Origin: Pithys albifrons albifrons
Lineage: Eukaryota; Chordata; Aves; Passeriformes; Thamnophilidae
Length of the DNA stretch: 64,000 bases
Direction: 5' to 3'
Assembly: GCF_047495875.1 (NCBI RefSeq)
Contig: NC_092497.1
Span: forward strand, 68,355,511 to 68,419,510
Positions 1 through 13,250 of this stretch are shown here, piece by piece; position 1 is the stretch's first letter; each line of letters starts with the position of its first letter. A program made the translations under genes and the position numbers. Under the pieces are notes generated by a model. The model was not told the origin of the DNA. It did no database searches and saw only the letters and a program-made list of their open reading frames with translations.

Positions 1-8
1 CAGGTAGT

Positions 9-719
9 ATGGGCAACAAGCAAGAGGACCTGGAAGCCATCATGCAACAGGAAAGCTTTGACGTAGTTGCCATTACAAAAACGTGGTGGGATGACTCGCA
101 TGACTGGAGTGCTGCTGTGAGTGGCTACAAGCTCTTCAGAAAGGAAAGGCAGCGAAGGAGAGGTGGAGGGGTGGCTTTATATGTTAGAGAGTCTCTTGAC
201 TCTGTTGAACTTGAAATCAGCAGTGACAAGGTTGAGTACCTGTGGACCAGAATTAGGGGGAAGGTCAACAAGGCTGACATCCTCATGGGTGTCTGTTACA
301 GACCACCCAATCAGGATGATGAAGGAGATGAATTATTCTACAAGCAGCTGACAGATGTCTCAAAATCTCCAGCCCTTGTTCTTGTGGGTGACTTTAACCT
401 GCCAGATATCTGCTGGGAGCTTCATACTGAAGAGAAGAGGCAGTCTAGGAATTTCCTAGAGTGTATAGAGGATGATTTCCTTCATCAACTGGTAAATGAG
501 CCTACCAGGGGTAAGGCCCCGCTAGACCTACTGTTTAAAAACAGAGAGGGGCTGGTGGGTGATGTAGTGGTTGGAGGCCGCTTGGGGCATAGCGACCATG
601 AAATAATAGAATTTTCAATACTCAGAGATGTAAGGAGAGCCACCATTAAAACCTCTACACTGGACTTCCGGAGGGCAGATTTTGGCCTCTTCCAAATACT
701 AATTCAGAGCATACCATGA
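9..719 (+). pseudogene. CR1 ORF2 endonuclease domain (APE type), detached from RT
   Basis: This is an open 236-codon stretch encoding most of an apurinic-endonuclease-like domain, the nuclease that nicks the genomic target for CR1 insertion. Visible blocks are a VAITKTWW motif near residue 20, GGGVALYV near 53, LVGDFNLPDICW near 125 (Asp128, Asn130), LDLLFKN near 172 and GHSDHEII near 193. In CR1 proteins the first block normally carries a catalytic Glu; here residue 24 is Lys. A stop at 717-719 separates it from the RT part, which continues in other frames. The ATG at 9 lies inside the domain rather than at a true protein start. Inactive remnant; family call is secure. Confidence 0.88.
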
Positions 720-980
720 GAAACAACCCTTAAAAACAAGGGGGTCCAGGAGGGATGGACATGTTTCAAGAAGGAAGTTTTGAGTGCACAGGAACAGGCT
801 ATACCAGTGTGCTGAAATGCCAGTCAGAGGGGAAGACGGCCAGCTTGGTTTAATAGGGAGATTCTTAAGGAAATCAAGGATAAAAAGAAAGTTTACTGAT
901 TCTGGAAAAAAGGGCTGGCTACTTATGAAGAATTTACAGATAGAGCTAGGTCATGCAGGAAAAAAATTAGGGAAAGAAAA

Positions 981-1736
981 GTGGAATTTGAAGTAAATTT
1001 GGCTGTTTCAGTTAGGGATAACAAAAAGTCCTTTAATAAATACATTAATAACAAAAGGAGGGGCAAGGAAAACCTCCATTCTCTGTTGGACTTGGAGGGA
1101 AATATAATTAACAAAGATGAGGAGAAGGCTGAGGTACTTAACACCTACTTTGCCTCAGTTTTTACCAGTAGGACAGGTGGCCCTCAAGACAACTGGCCTC
1201 TGGAGCTGGTAGACAGTGAGAGGAAGCCAAATAGCCCTCCTGTATTCCAGAAGGAAATAGTTAGTGACTTATTGAGCCAGTTGGATCCTCACAAGTCTAT
1301 GGGGCAAGATGGGATCCACCTCAGGGTGACGAGGGAGCTGGCAGAAGAACTTGCCAAACCACTCTCAATCATCTTCCAACAGTCCTGGCTCTCTGGGGAA
1401 GTCCCAGATGACTGGAAGTTGACGAATGTCACCCCAATCCACAAAAAGGGCTGCAAGGCTGACCCTGGCAACTACAGGCCTGTCAGCCTGACCTTGGTGC
1501 CTGGCAGGGTTAAGGAGCAGATCATCCTGAGTGCAATCACACAGTACTTTCAGGATGAAGAAGGGATTAGACCCAGCCAGCATGGGTTTAGGAGGGGCAG
1601 GTCCTGTTTAACCAACCTAATCTCCTTTTATGATCAGGTGACTCACCTGGTGGATGAGGGAAAAGCCATGGATGTGGTCTATCTAGACTTCAGCAAGGCG
1701 CTGTCTCCCATAGTATACTCCTGGAAAAGCTGGTAG
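981..1736 (+). pseudogene. CR1 ORF2 reverse transcriptase, N-terminal and central part
   Basis: This open stretch of 251 codons encodes the fingers and part of the palm of a CR1 reverse transcriptase. Recognisable blocks are QLDPHKSMGQDGIH, KPLSIIFQQSW, TPIHKKG, NYRPVSLT, GFRRGRSCLTNL and VVYLDFSKAL, the last being the region of the first catalytic Asp. Immediately after that block the sequence departs from the family: a short stretch is missing and the frame closes at 1734-1736. The upstream sequence (720-980) links it to the endonuclease but is broken by stops. It cannot encode an active enzyme. Confidence 0.88.
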
Positions 1737-1811
1737 TCCGTGGCTTGGACAAGTATACTCTCTGCTGGGTTAAGAGCTGGCTGGAAGGCCAGAGAGTGCT
1801 GGTGAACAGAG

Positions 1812-2413
1812 TTGCATCCAGCTGGCGGACGGTCACCAGTGTTGGGTCCAGTCCTGTTTAACATCTTCATTGATGATTTAGATGAGGGGATTGAGTCCAT
1901 CATTAGCAAATTTACTGATGACACCAAGTTGGGAGTGTTGACCTGCTGGAAGGAAAGAGGGCTTTGCAGAGGGACCTGGATAGACTTGAGAGATGGACTG
2001 CACTTTGGCCATAACAACCCCATGCAGTGCTACAGGCTGGACCAAGAGTGTCTGGAGAGCAGTCAGGCAGAAAGGGACCTGGGGGTACTGATTGACAGGA
2101 AGCTCAACATGAGCCAACAGTGGTCAAGATGGCTAATTGGATCCTGTCCTGTATCAAAAATAGGGTGGCCAGCAGGACAAGGGAAGTGATCCTTCCCCTG
2201 TACTTTGAGTTGGTGAGGCCACACCTTGAGTATTGTGTTCAGTTCTGGGCCCCTCAGTTCAGGAAAGATATTGAGGTACTGGTGCAGGTTCAGAGAAGAG
2301 TTACAAGGCTGGTGAAGGGACTGGAGCATAAGTCCTATGGAGAGAGGCTGAGGGAGCTGGGGTTGTTTAGTATGGAGAAGAGGAGGCTTAGAGGTGACAT
2401 CATCACTCTCTAA
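1812..2413 (+). pseudogene. CR1 ORF2 reverse transcriptase, C-terminal part, frameshifted
   Basis: Two overlapping frames continue the CR1 reverse transcriptase. The first (1812-2189) shows VLGPVLFNIFIDDLDEG and FTDDTKLG, the catalytic Asp-Asp block in which the family usually has FADD, and then HFGHNNPMQ and [17 protein letters not shown]. The second (2120-2413) shows [28 protein letters not shown] and the conserved [14 protein letters not shown] end. The usual residues between the palm block and HFGHNNPMQ are shortened, and the PQGS region before VLGPV is partly missing. The two frames show at least one frameshift near 2120-2190. Dead copy. Confidence 0.85.
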
Positions 2414-2730
2414 CTATCTGAAGGGAAGTTATAGTCAGGTGGGGGTTGGTCTCTTCTCCCAGGCAGTCTCTTCTTCCAAGGGAGCACGGGCTCAAACTCT
2501 GCCAGGGGAAATTTAAGTTGGAGATCAGAAAAAAATTCTTTCCAGAGAGGGTAATAAGGCATTGGAAGGGCCTGCCCTGAGAGGTGGTGGATTCACCATG
2601 CCTGGAGGTTTTTAAACTGAGATTGGCCGTGGCACCGAGTGCCATGATCTAGTAAATGGACTGGAGTTGTACCAAGGTTTGGACTTGATGATCTCAGAGG
2701 CCTTTCCAACCCAATTGATTCTATGATTCT

Positions 2731-5700
2731 TGCCAGAAAGTGCCTTGCTTTAGTAACTGATTTCTATATACATTTTAATGGATTTTTGATGCTTTAAAAT
2801 TAAATATGGTTCAAAATATATTATTTGCATAATACAGGAAAATAGGGTGTCCTTCATCTTATTCTTGTACATACTGAAGTGTTACACAAATTCAAGTTCT
2901 AGCATTTTATTTTCAAGCTGTTGTTATGTTTCATGTAGTTCCTCACCATTTATGCTTCATATTGCATTTTTTTTTAATTCATGCCTCCTTGATTTTTGCT
3001 TCCAAATAGCACCATTTCCCAAACATTCAAGAGGATTAAAAGTGATTACAGTTTATGTAGAGAAGAAGCCATTTCATCATTTTAGCATCATGTATTATAA
3101 GTACTGATCTTACCTAAATGCCTAAGTTTTTCAATTAGTGTGAGTTCTACATTAGTAAGTGTGCATTACTCCTCTCTTCAATCTATCTAACTGAGAAAAT
3201 GCACTCCATTTGCAGTGTGTTACCTGATTTTTTGTGGTTATTTTTCACCTTGTTGGGAGATAAAACACTCTCTTTGAGGCAAGACAAGTTGTCACTTTCA
3301 GTTACAGTGGATGAGTATGATATGGCATACAGAATTGCACACCATGTTGTTACTATCAGAAAAATAATGGATGTCACTATTGTAATTGCTGATAAAAATT
3401 CAGTGTTTGATATTCAAATCAATTACCTACTAAAGATGTCTTTAGTCAGAGTCCTTTCTAGGAAAAATCTAACATAGCCTACCAATCCACAGTCAATCAA
3501 AGTACATAAAGAGTCTTCAAGGAAATATATTATACAATGACAGTATGTATTTGTGTGTCTCAGTCCATGCAATGACTTTTAAGGAGTGGAAATGATGTTC
3601 AAATTCATAGTAAATAATAAAGGCAAAAAAATTGTTTCATTATATTTGTGATGACTACATATTGCATAATAGCCAGTCATTGTAAGAAGAGGAAAACAGT
3701 GCTACTTGTAAAAAATGGAAATGGATAGAAAAATCTGTATGAGAGAGAAAATATCCTAGAAAAAAAAATGTATGCAAATACAATTTTAAAAATCCAGAAA
3801 TTCGTAGTCAACCTGGCTGAGAACATTAAAGAGAAAATAGAATAACGGAACCAGCTATAGGGTCTATATCGCTGTGAGAAGAGAAGATACTAACCCAAGA
3901 ATTACTTAGTATATTTAGGACAGCACTGAGGTCTGTGTGGGAAGTTGAGTGAAATTAAAGAAAACTGTTATAGCAGATGAGATCACAAAGATGTGTTTTA
4001 TTTATTTCTTAACCTTCTTTTGGGCTGAACCCTGAAAAGTTGGTTCAAAATGGAATCTGTACATGACAGAAATAATAGAGAAATTATCAGATAGTGAATG
4101 ATAATCAGTAATGGCTCAGAAATGGTGTGATTACATTAACATGTTCAGTTTCATGGCTGTGAAATATTGGGGTACAAAGAGAGGAAAAGTGGTGGCTATT
4201 TAGTCCATCTGAAGCAAGTGTTGAACTTCTGAGTCTATGCATAAAATCACCTAGTCAATCAGAGTGAGTGACACAGCTTCATTTGTCTGGCAAACTTCTG
4301 TACCTGGCATGGAGATGCAGGAAAAGATAGCACAGAGATTTTTGAGATTGTGCCCTAGAACGTTTGTGTAGTTCATATCAGCCCCCTTCCCTGCACGAAA
4401 GTCCTAGGTTTGGGCCTGGTACCAGAGCCCTAAATTTGCAATATGACCAGCTATGGTCTATTCAACAGATAATAATGACATTGCTTCTTGTCCTTGTTGA
4501 TGGTTTTCACACTCACTACATGCTCATCAGGCTGTCTTTATGATATAGACTGCTTAACCCTAAATTACAGTGGAACACCTGCCACACCACTGCAGACACC
4601 TCCATATGGAGGCAATGCTAGAATCTAACAGGCTTCACCTCACACAAGATTTTTCTTTCACAGAATATTGTTCTTTAGCATGCTTTGAATAGACAAAATA
4701 AAGGTGCCAGATTAAGCAAAATAAAAGCTTTTAATCTGTGATTTTGAAAAGTTAGCTAAAAATAGACCATCACTTTCCCCAAACACATGGCAAGAATTCT
4801 TGAATATGTGCAGATTGAGTTCTCAGTTAATTTTAAAATAGGTGCAATGGCAAACAGCAATGAAGGTCATAAAATTCCTTACACAAATCTGATCACACTG
4901 CAAATGAGCAACAGTACAATGTAGTAGAAAATAAGACAGACAATAAAATAAATAATAAAATAAATATGATAAAACCCCACACAATAATAGTCTAAAACAA
5001 TGCATAGACACATAACACATACTGAAATGAGGAAATGAAGATTACAACTATTACGTGAGTTAAAGTATTATGATAGTACATTGAAGAGCTCTTATTTGAA
5101 GGTGTAAATAAAATGCAATTTAATTTATTAAGTGTACCTCTCTAATCTTTAATATTTTCTGATATTTCATCACATGTAATTATTTGTTAAATAAAATAGT
5201 ATATTTTCAGGTGAAGAATATCTTTTTGACCTTCCATAAATCATTAGGTTATCTCAAATTCCCAGTATAATTTTATTCTTTACAGCCATGCTTTTCCTGT
5301 ATTTGCAGAGAACTAACAGTGTTTCCTTTTGCTCTTTATTGAGAGTAAATTAATTTAGGATTACACTAATTTCATAAATGGAATAGCATACAAATGTCTG
5401 CCTTACTTCACACAAACCCAGAAACCATTAAACAAACAAAGGACATACACAAGTGAAAAATCCAGTTTGGGGGTCTTTATTAAGTTCATTATTAATTTTC
5501 TTCTCTTGCACTGTCATGCAAAAGGTGTTAGAGACAGAAAGACTGATAAAGCACTAGTACCAATATATCTAACATATAAAGATTCAGCCAGCTGTTAGTT
5601 GAGCAGGAAACCTCAGCTGAATTGGCCTATTTCTTGCCTAGTATAAAATTCCTGTCTCCCTCTCTTCTAATGATACCTTTAGAGACTATTCATATTTGCT

Positions 5701-8700
5701 AAATATATAATTTTGTGCATCTATTTTTTTTTACTTTTTAATCAGTGCTGTGCTTTCTTATTTAAGATTTATTTCTTTGTTTCTATAAAGAGAGGTCTTT
5801 AGGTATCATCAGAAAATACCTAGTTTAGTTTAATAGTTAAATATCACATTTTTATTTCAGTTCATAATTATAGGAGATGTGGGTTTGGTGCAGTTCAGAG
5901 CAGGAGGTAATATGCAACTAGCAGAATCTGAGATTGTAAATTAGATTCTTTTGTTGTAATCTAAGATTTTTTTACTGACTTGAGTCTTACAACACTTCAT
6001 CCATACTGGTGTACCTCACAAGGGTAAAATAAGTTCATTTTTGAAAAACACTTTGTGAAGCATTCACAGTCTAGCCCCGAATGACAAGTCTTTAATGGTT
6101 ATTTTAGCTTCAGAATAGCTGTGTTTGAACACAATGTACCACAGAGGTGAAATGGAGGAGAAAGAGAATGAGCAGGAAATATGGGATGCTCTATAAAAGT
6201 GTATGTTCTCAGGTCACAGTGTCTCTGGATTTGTATAGAAGTATTTCTTTCTTCTTTCTTTTTTTCTTGTCTCATTTTAGAGATAAAATCTGTGTGAAAT
6301 ACAGTGAAACAACAGCATAAGTAATGTTATGGTTTTTGTTTTTATTAATTGTTATTTTGAGAATAACAATATATTGTACCTGGTTCTGTTAAAAAGGATT
6401 TAGGTGTGGATTCAAACAGCCTCAATCTCATTTTTAAATAAGATCTAGGACAGTGATTATCTCTACACCCCCTGTGGTCTAAAAGTCATTCTCTTTGGCA
6501 GAATATGCCTTTTCAAGGGAGACAGATAGCATGAGCTGAACTGCAAGGAAAAGGTGCTTGTGCTTTCTCACCACACCTCGAAGTGTTGCATCTAAGGTAC
6601 AGTTCTGCTGGGGTTTTTTGTTGGTTTGTTTTTCTTTGCTTGTTTTCAGTGGGCAGAGTCTAAAGAAACCTTCTAAAGAGGGCAATGATTCTGCTTACTT
6701 GGCACAACAAATACCAACTGATATTTCTACTGCAGCTCCTCTGCTGCAGCTTGTTAGTGGAACAATTTTTCTGACAATAATTTCATTTATATAAATGATT
6801 TCATAAATATCTTTAGAATCTTCTGGTAGATTTTATACTCCTCAGAGGCCTAGCAGAAAGGTATCTAAATCTGACCAAAGGTAAATCTTCATGGGTCTTT
6901 CTGTACCTGATGCCTTCCACCAGACTTAATGGAAAGAGCACAGTGACCCAGATGACATAAAGACAAAAAATATTTTATTATCTGCAAGTCTCCCTCCAAT
7001 AGTGTCTCTGTTTGCTGAGCAAATAAGAAAACTGGGCTCCTCCCTAGATGCCAGCATTGATGCAGAAACACCACGTGATTTATTGTAGCTTCTGGGACAG
7101 AACTGCATATGACATTTTCTTGCAGTTTACTGTCTGCAGACTACATGATGTGTCTGCATACAAGAGGTTCTTTGCCCTAAGATTGGCTGATGATCATTGA
7201 GTTAGGTGGAAATTTCTGCAAGCAAACCAAGACTCTGTCTTTTCAGTCAGGCAAGCTGGGGGGATGAAGAGAAAGTGGGAAAGAGCTTCAGGTATGAATA
7301 AAGAAGATGAAACCCACTATGCACTGAGGGTGACAGAAGAAGATTTTCTGAGGACTTTGATTCAGCCCATGAAGATACTAGGAGTTGTTGAACTGGAAAG
7401 CATGCCCAGAGGGAAAGACCAAGTTCAGACAAGTTTGGAAAGACAAATTTTTATCATCTCCTTTTTATTTTCATGTATGTCACAGCAAACCTTCTTTTAT
7501 TTTCTTCCTGTTTGAAAGATTATCCTGTCCTTGTATTTGTTCTAATAACATGTATCTTCAAGGTCTGAACACCAATTCTGTGCTTTTGGAGTGCCTATTT
7601 TTAGGAAAAGATAGAAAAAAAATGTACCGAAATCTGTGTCTATTCAGGGTTCAACCTGCACATGGAACTTCCAATTGCCCCTAAGTTTCCTAAATATATA
7701 TAATTTTACCTTCTTCTCTTGTCTCTGAGCAGAAAACTTGCCTATACTAGTGATCTACAGAAGCAGTACCAATGGCACTCTCACACAGAAATGAGGATTT
7801 AACTCCACTGCCAAGGCTGATTATTTGTTACTCAAACAGTAAACCCGAAGTCTTCTCTAAAATAGTAGTTGAGAAACAAATAGTACATATTTCAAGTAGA
7901 CCGGTGAAGTGAATCCTGTTTATAAAAATGTGTGGTGCTCCTCTGGAAAATCATATGCCAAAAATTAGAAGATGAATGCCTTTCTTCATCATTTCTAGAT
8001 ATAGTTCCACTTTGTCATGAGAACAAGAATTACGATAAAACTGGAGGAATTTGGTTAACCTACATTATTTGATCAGCAGCATCTCAGTCTTCTGCATCTC
8101 CGAAGAGAATTAGAAAGAAGCCAAGAAAAAAGCTCTAGTTGTGGTCACCACAGTGGCAGCAAGTTCGTAAGGTCTAGTGGAAGGTTATGCTTTGCCTGAT
8201 GAAAATGCCTACATGCTTTTCACATGATTGATTTTCTGTAAAAATGAGGAAGTGTGATTTGACGTGATTCACACATTGACTTGGGCCCTTAGTATATTTA
8301 ATCCAAGCAACCATTTTGACCTGGACCTTTATTTAGCACCAGGGTGCTGAAAGTTCTCCACACCTGACTAAGCAGTTCTGCCTGTTGTAATAGTAAGTAA
8401 TTTCCATACTGAAGCTGCAAAGAAGATTGTCTGGAATACAGCATCTTTTCATCTCAGAAAGTGACAGTCTTAATAAGAAGTACATTCCATTTGTCAATAT
8501 TTTAATGTTTACCTTGCTTAATGTAAAATCAATACTTTAACGTGAGTTAATTACTCTCAGCATTATGTTACAAATGTACTTCTCTGTTGGCCTGTAAGCA
8601 AAAGAAAACATAAGACAAAGCAGCTTTTTACTAGTTTAAATTTTATCCATTTTCCCCCCTTCTTGAAATAAAAAATCCATTCAAAGGAACCTAGTTAAAT

Positions 8701-11129
8701 AGTTATAATAGTAATTGCTTAAACTTATGCTATGCCTGTCATTTCATGAGTTAATACAAGTCTGTCTCTCTTATTTGACTTTATGAATATATATCCTTTT
8801 ATTATTGTCCAGTATCTGCAATCATTCCAGTTTTTATAGCTGAGCTTCAAATAATTAATTTTGCTTTAAATCTGTAAACAATCACGTGTGTACCTCGATT
8901 GCATCTGCAATGTATGCACATCTCATTTTTTATGCTGCTGAAATAAAACAATGCTTACTATGAAGTTCCAGCTTTTTCGGAGTAAGCAAAATAAGATTAA
9001 TTGCACACAATGCTAACTTGATATTTAGGTTAACCCATATTAAGATACTTCATGTGTTTATTTCCAAATATCTGACATTTGTTTTAAATTACCATAGACT
9101 GCCCAGAGGTTAGAAGAAAAACTATGTGTAGGCAACAAAAAATCTCATCAAATAAATTATGAACTAGGGATGACAAAAATATTTTTATTTTAAATATCAA
9201 ATGAAAAGATCGTACAAGTGAAGACAAAAATATTTACTCTAGTTGCCACTATCTTATTTCTTTCTTCTAAACAGAATAGGATGCTGTACTTGTCACTGTT
9301 AGATGCAATTACAATAACAAAATGAACATTGTCAAATTAAAGATTTGTCATTTTCATATGCTGAGAATTTTATTTTTATTTTGTGCTCCACAAATTGTGG
9401 CACATCTTACAATCTTCAGCCAGGATAGAAATTAAATTGTGCTAGGAATATACAAGCATGATGAAGATGCAGTCACTGCCTTAGAAAATATAGAAGCCTC
9501 AACAGAGAAATCAGACAAAGAGAAAGATAGAAAACCTGCATACTCAAATACTTCTTCCCGTGCATTCTCTCCCTAACCCCTTCCCTGCCCCTTCTTTTTA
9601 AAATAGAATCAGGATTGATGTTGACAATATGCCTTTCGAATACAGCAATGTGATGAAACAGTGAACCACTCAACAGTGTGAACTGAAAGAAAGACGGGAT
9701 TCCTACTCACCATGTCAATAAGCAGACAGTGTCACAGCAAAATAATATTTCTTCACTTACATGCAGACTTTTTTTATTTGGTTATATGAAATAAAGTTGC
9801 ACATATGTTCAAAGGCCGAGAGCACAGATTTCCGTTAGTGTACCGGAAAAGATGATCTTTCTGCTTTAAGGATATTTTCTCTCCTATAAATACAGTTTTA
9901 CCTTTGCATGCTGCTTTCCTCTCTCATCCTCAAGTCTGAGCAAACTTGAAAATAAAAATGATAGTACTCCCTGTTTCATTTGGTGGGGTTTTTTGCTGTT
10001 GTTTTGTTTGTTGGTTTGGGGTTTTTTTTCCTAGATGAGTTATTTGAAAACACTGAAACATCCAAACCATCTGCTTCCTTATAGAAATTTTAACTGTCTC
10101 TATTAGATGTGTTTTGAGGAAAGATTGAGAATATTGATCTTTCCATTCCATTGGTGAGTTGTTAATCACAGGAATACTCATGAATACATGACTGAGTGTC
10201 TACTAATGGAAATAAAGGATTTACTATCTGGTTCTGTAAAAGCAGTGTTATTATAGATTACTAGGAATGCATGGAAGCAGAGATGTTCATAAATCTTTTG
10301 AAGATATTTTGCAAAATATTTATAACTCTAGCAGTTCTCAATTGGTATATTTTGTGTGGCATTGGTCAGGAGCTACAGAAGGGTTAAATGCTTCTCTCTT
10401 ATGCTGATGTAAACCCAGAGTAACTGTCATTGAATTCTGAGCAAAATCAACATACAAAAAAGCAAAATGAGGCCGCATTGTTAATGCTCCCTGTTAAAAA
10501 ATCACATTCAATTCATATGCAGAATGTGTGCTTAGTGTTAAACAAAAGATGCAAAGGTTATGTCTCCCTGTTGTGGGTAACATTACAGGGCTGAGCACAT
10601 AGAATTATTCTGGTGATTTAGATCATGGTAAACACAGTCTCAAAAAGTATCAAGCTTAAATTACATAAGGTGCCTGGCTGTACTGATGAAATGTGTTTTA
10701 TACCTCTAGAAAAGCTGGGGAATTTAAATCAATCATTGGAAAAATCGAATAGATCAAGTCAATGCCTTCCCATTACCTCAGGAATGCTTGACAGAAATAG
10801 GACAGTAGAGAACAGTTTTTTGCTGGTGCACATGGGGTTCTGTTGATGCCATCTGAATTTTATTCTGCACTGCATCTGCTCTGCTGCCTGGAGGAACCCT
10901 GCAGTCTTCAGGTAAATACAGTTAACTTAAAGCTTTATTGTGGAACATGGTCCTGTCAGTCTATTATGGAGATAATGTTTGGTTTGTTGTTTTGTTTTTT
11001 GGGCTTTTGGTTTGGTGGTTTTTTGGTTTTTGTTTGTTTTTTTTTCAGGTAGTACAGTTAAGTTCTATCCACATACTACCACAAAATTAACAGAATAAAT
11101 AAAGAATAGACAAGGGGATTGTTGAGTCC
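2731..11129. other. AT-rich non-coding interval without recognised genes
   Basis: I see no gene, RNA or complete repeat here. Reading frames are short and lack recognisable domains. T/G-rich strand-asymmetric tracts occur at about 6610-6647, 9979-10029 and 10978-11047. The stretch 8750-9060 is rich in TAAT and poly-A or poly-T words and could hide older conserved sequence, but nothing in it is diagnostic. Confidence 0.6.
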
Positions 11130-11395
11130 ACATAATATAAAATCGTAGAAACACAGAATATCTCACATTAGAAGGGAGACTTGTAATCCTGCTTCTTGTA
11201 GTCCTATCTCAAACTAAACAATATGATTAAGAGTGACTTCCAGAGATTTGGATTCTGACAGGCTTAGTGCTGTGACCACTTCCCTGGGAAGCATGTCTCA
11301 GTGACTGACGACCCTTTCTGTGGAGGTATTTCTCTATTTTCCTACGTGAACTTACCCTTCATTCCATATCATCATATCCTATTGCAAGTCACTTC
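11130..11395 (-). mobile_element. Old CR1 fragment, 3' end piece, split by the RTE insertion
   Basis: Read on the minus strand this is a CR1 3' end. The antisense text runs from 'aatcgtagaaacacagaata' through the stretch 'gctgtgaccacttccctggg', both typical of one CR1 subfamily. It is well diverged and carries small deletions. The homologous sequence resumes on the far side of the RTE-like element at about 13825, so the two pieces were one CR1 copy. About 100 bases or more of CR1 seem to be missing at the junction. Confidence 0.8.
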
Positions 11396-12149
11396 TCCGG
11401 GGAGAACCCCTTGTCGCGGGGAAGAAGCTTTCATGCCCTCACGAGGTTGAGAGCTATGCTGGAGGTGGTTTGTGCCACTGGTAGGGTCTCCCATGCCAGA
11501 CAGGTCTCAGCTGAAGGGTCAGACAAAGTGTGTCCATGGGCAGGATGGGCTCGCTAGCCATCTGGCAACCATCCTAGGAGAAGGACAGCTCCAACCCCAA
11601 ACCCGGCCAGATGGAGCTCATTTAGCCCTGTAAGGCCATCCATCTACAAGAAGGCTACTCTAACCAAACCTACGTCCTGAAGTATTCACTGTCACCGTCC
11701 AAGCTCGCTAGGCCATGGCAGATGAACCTTAGGAGTAAACGATGGGGCCAGTTCTGTGCACGCTGTGCCTCACCTGGAGAGTTCATTGAGCAGGCTTGAA
11801 GGGCTCACCCACATTGCAAAGCCCTGTAGCAACAGGGGAGTGTCGAAAACAGCAGGTGATAGGAAGCAACTGGAAGCCGCAGACCCAACCCTGCATGCAG
11901 GCGGTTCAGGATGTGGGTCATTCAGGACTTGACCCCGGAGATGACAGTCTCTTGAGGCAGCATCCTGAACAACCAAGCAGTCTTTTCTAGGGACAGCACT
12001 GCTTCCTCCACATGGAGAGGGGCCTAGCAAAGGTGGCCTAAACAGAGCTCATCTCCACACCTGGTTGGATAACCGCGGCCAATCGGCATCTTCCATGTGG
12101 TCAAACAAAAACAAAGAGATTTCAAAGGCATACGCCTGCCTCCAAAGGT

Positions 12150-13250
12150 GTGCTCAAACTAACACTCGCATGTTGGAACATCAGAACCATGCTTGATACT
12201 GGGGATAGTGGATGTTCTGAGTGTCATTCTGCTCTAATTGCCCACAAACTGTCACAGCTCAACATTGACATTCCTGCTCTCAGTGAAGTTTGTCTTCACG
12301 AGGAAGGCAGCCTTAAAGAATATGGTGCTGGCTACACACTCTACTGGTCAGGCAAACCCAAAACCGAAAGACACCTTTCAGGAGTTGGCTTCATGATTAA
12401 AAACTCCATTGCCTCCAAACTTGAAAATCTGCTGACAGGCCATTCCGATTGCATTATGTCCTTACGCCTCCCTCTACACAACAAGCAACATGTTGTTCTT
12501 TTTAGCGTATATGCCCCAACTCTCCAAGCTGACCCAGTGGAAAAAGACAAATTCTACACCAGTCTGCACCGGCTCACCCAAAATGTTCCCGCAGATGATA
12601 AGATCATACTCCTTGGTGACTTCAACACCAGGGTAGGTAAGAATTCTGAAGCCTGGAAAGGAGTCCTGGGCAAACATTGCATTGGAAACTGCAATGACAA
12701 CGGACACCTCCTGCTAGAGTTTTGTGCAGAACGGCAGCTCACCATCACCAACACTATCTTTCAACAGAAAGACAGCCTGAAGACAACCTGGATGCATCCT
12801 CGATCCAAGCACTGGCACCTCATTCACTATATCTTAGTACAACAGAGAAATGTCAGTGATGTCCATCATACTCGAGCGATGCCAAGTGCAGAATGTCAAA
12901 CAGACCACCGCCTTGTGCGTTGCAGACTTAACCTCCACTTCAAGCCCAAACCTAAGAGAGGCGGCATTCCAAGGAGGAGGCTCCAAGTCAACAATCTTCA
13001 AACAGCCACAGTGAGAGACAGCTTCCAGGTAAACCTTCAAACTAGACTTAAAGATAATCCCATGGATCCCTCTCCTGAAGCGCTTTGGCAACATATTAAA
13101 AGTTGCATCCTGCAGTCCTCTGAAGAGTCCTTAGGGCTCTCCTCCAAGAAAAACAAAGACTGGTTTGATGAAAACAATCAAGAGATCCAGGAAAGGCATA
13201 CAAAGCCTTCAGAAAACTCCATAAAAGAGTCTGGTCCAATAAACACCTGA
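12150..13250 (+). pseudogene. RTE-like endonuclease ORF, catalytic Asp replaced by His
   Basis: This 366-residue ORF encodes an exonuclease-endonuclease-phosphatase fold nuclease of the RTE type, which makes the nick that primes reverse transcription. Visible blocks are LACWNIRTM (Asn10), ALSEVCLHEEG (Glu46), VYAPT (Tyr121), LLGDFNTRVG (Asp157, Asn159), WMHPRSKHWHLIHYILV and TDHRLV (Asp252, His253). Related proteins have Asp in the LIDYxLV block; here it is His226, a likely inactivating change. After residue 330 the protein reads DWFDENNQEIQE and then leaves the family frame at the internal deletion junction, so the last approximately 25 residues are probably not native. The ATG at 12150 precedes the first conserved block directly and fits the usual start. 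Confidence 0.8.

Larger units (their letters stand above)
1..2730 (+). mobile_element. CR1 LINE, 3' portion including ORF2, inactive
   Basis: This is a CR1-type non-LTR retrotransposon running off the left edge of the window. The reading order is endonuclease (9-719), reverse transcriptase (981-1736, then pieces at 1812-2189 and 2120-2413) and an untranslated tail. It ends in the CR1-typical text 'ccaattgattctatgattct' at 2711-2730. The reading frame is broken several times and parts of RT are missing, so the copy is dead. The tail closely matches the antisense fragment at 54419-54920, so both belong to one subfamily. The 5' UTR and any ORF1 would lie outside the window. Clade assignment is firm; the exact subfamily needs a repeat library. 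Confidence 0.95.

Noticed and set aside
7264..7515. 83-codon frame at 7264-7515
   Set aside because: Unremarkable length for AT-rich DNA, no domain, and a hydrophobic end produced by T-rich sequence.
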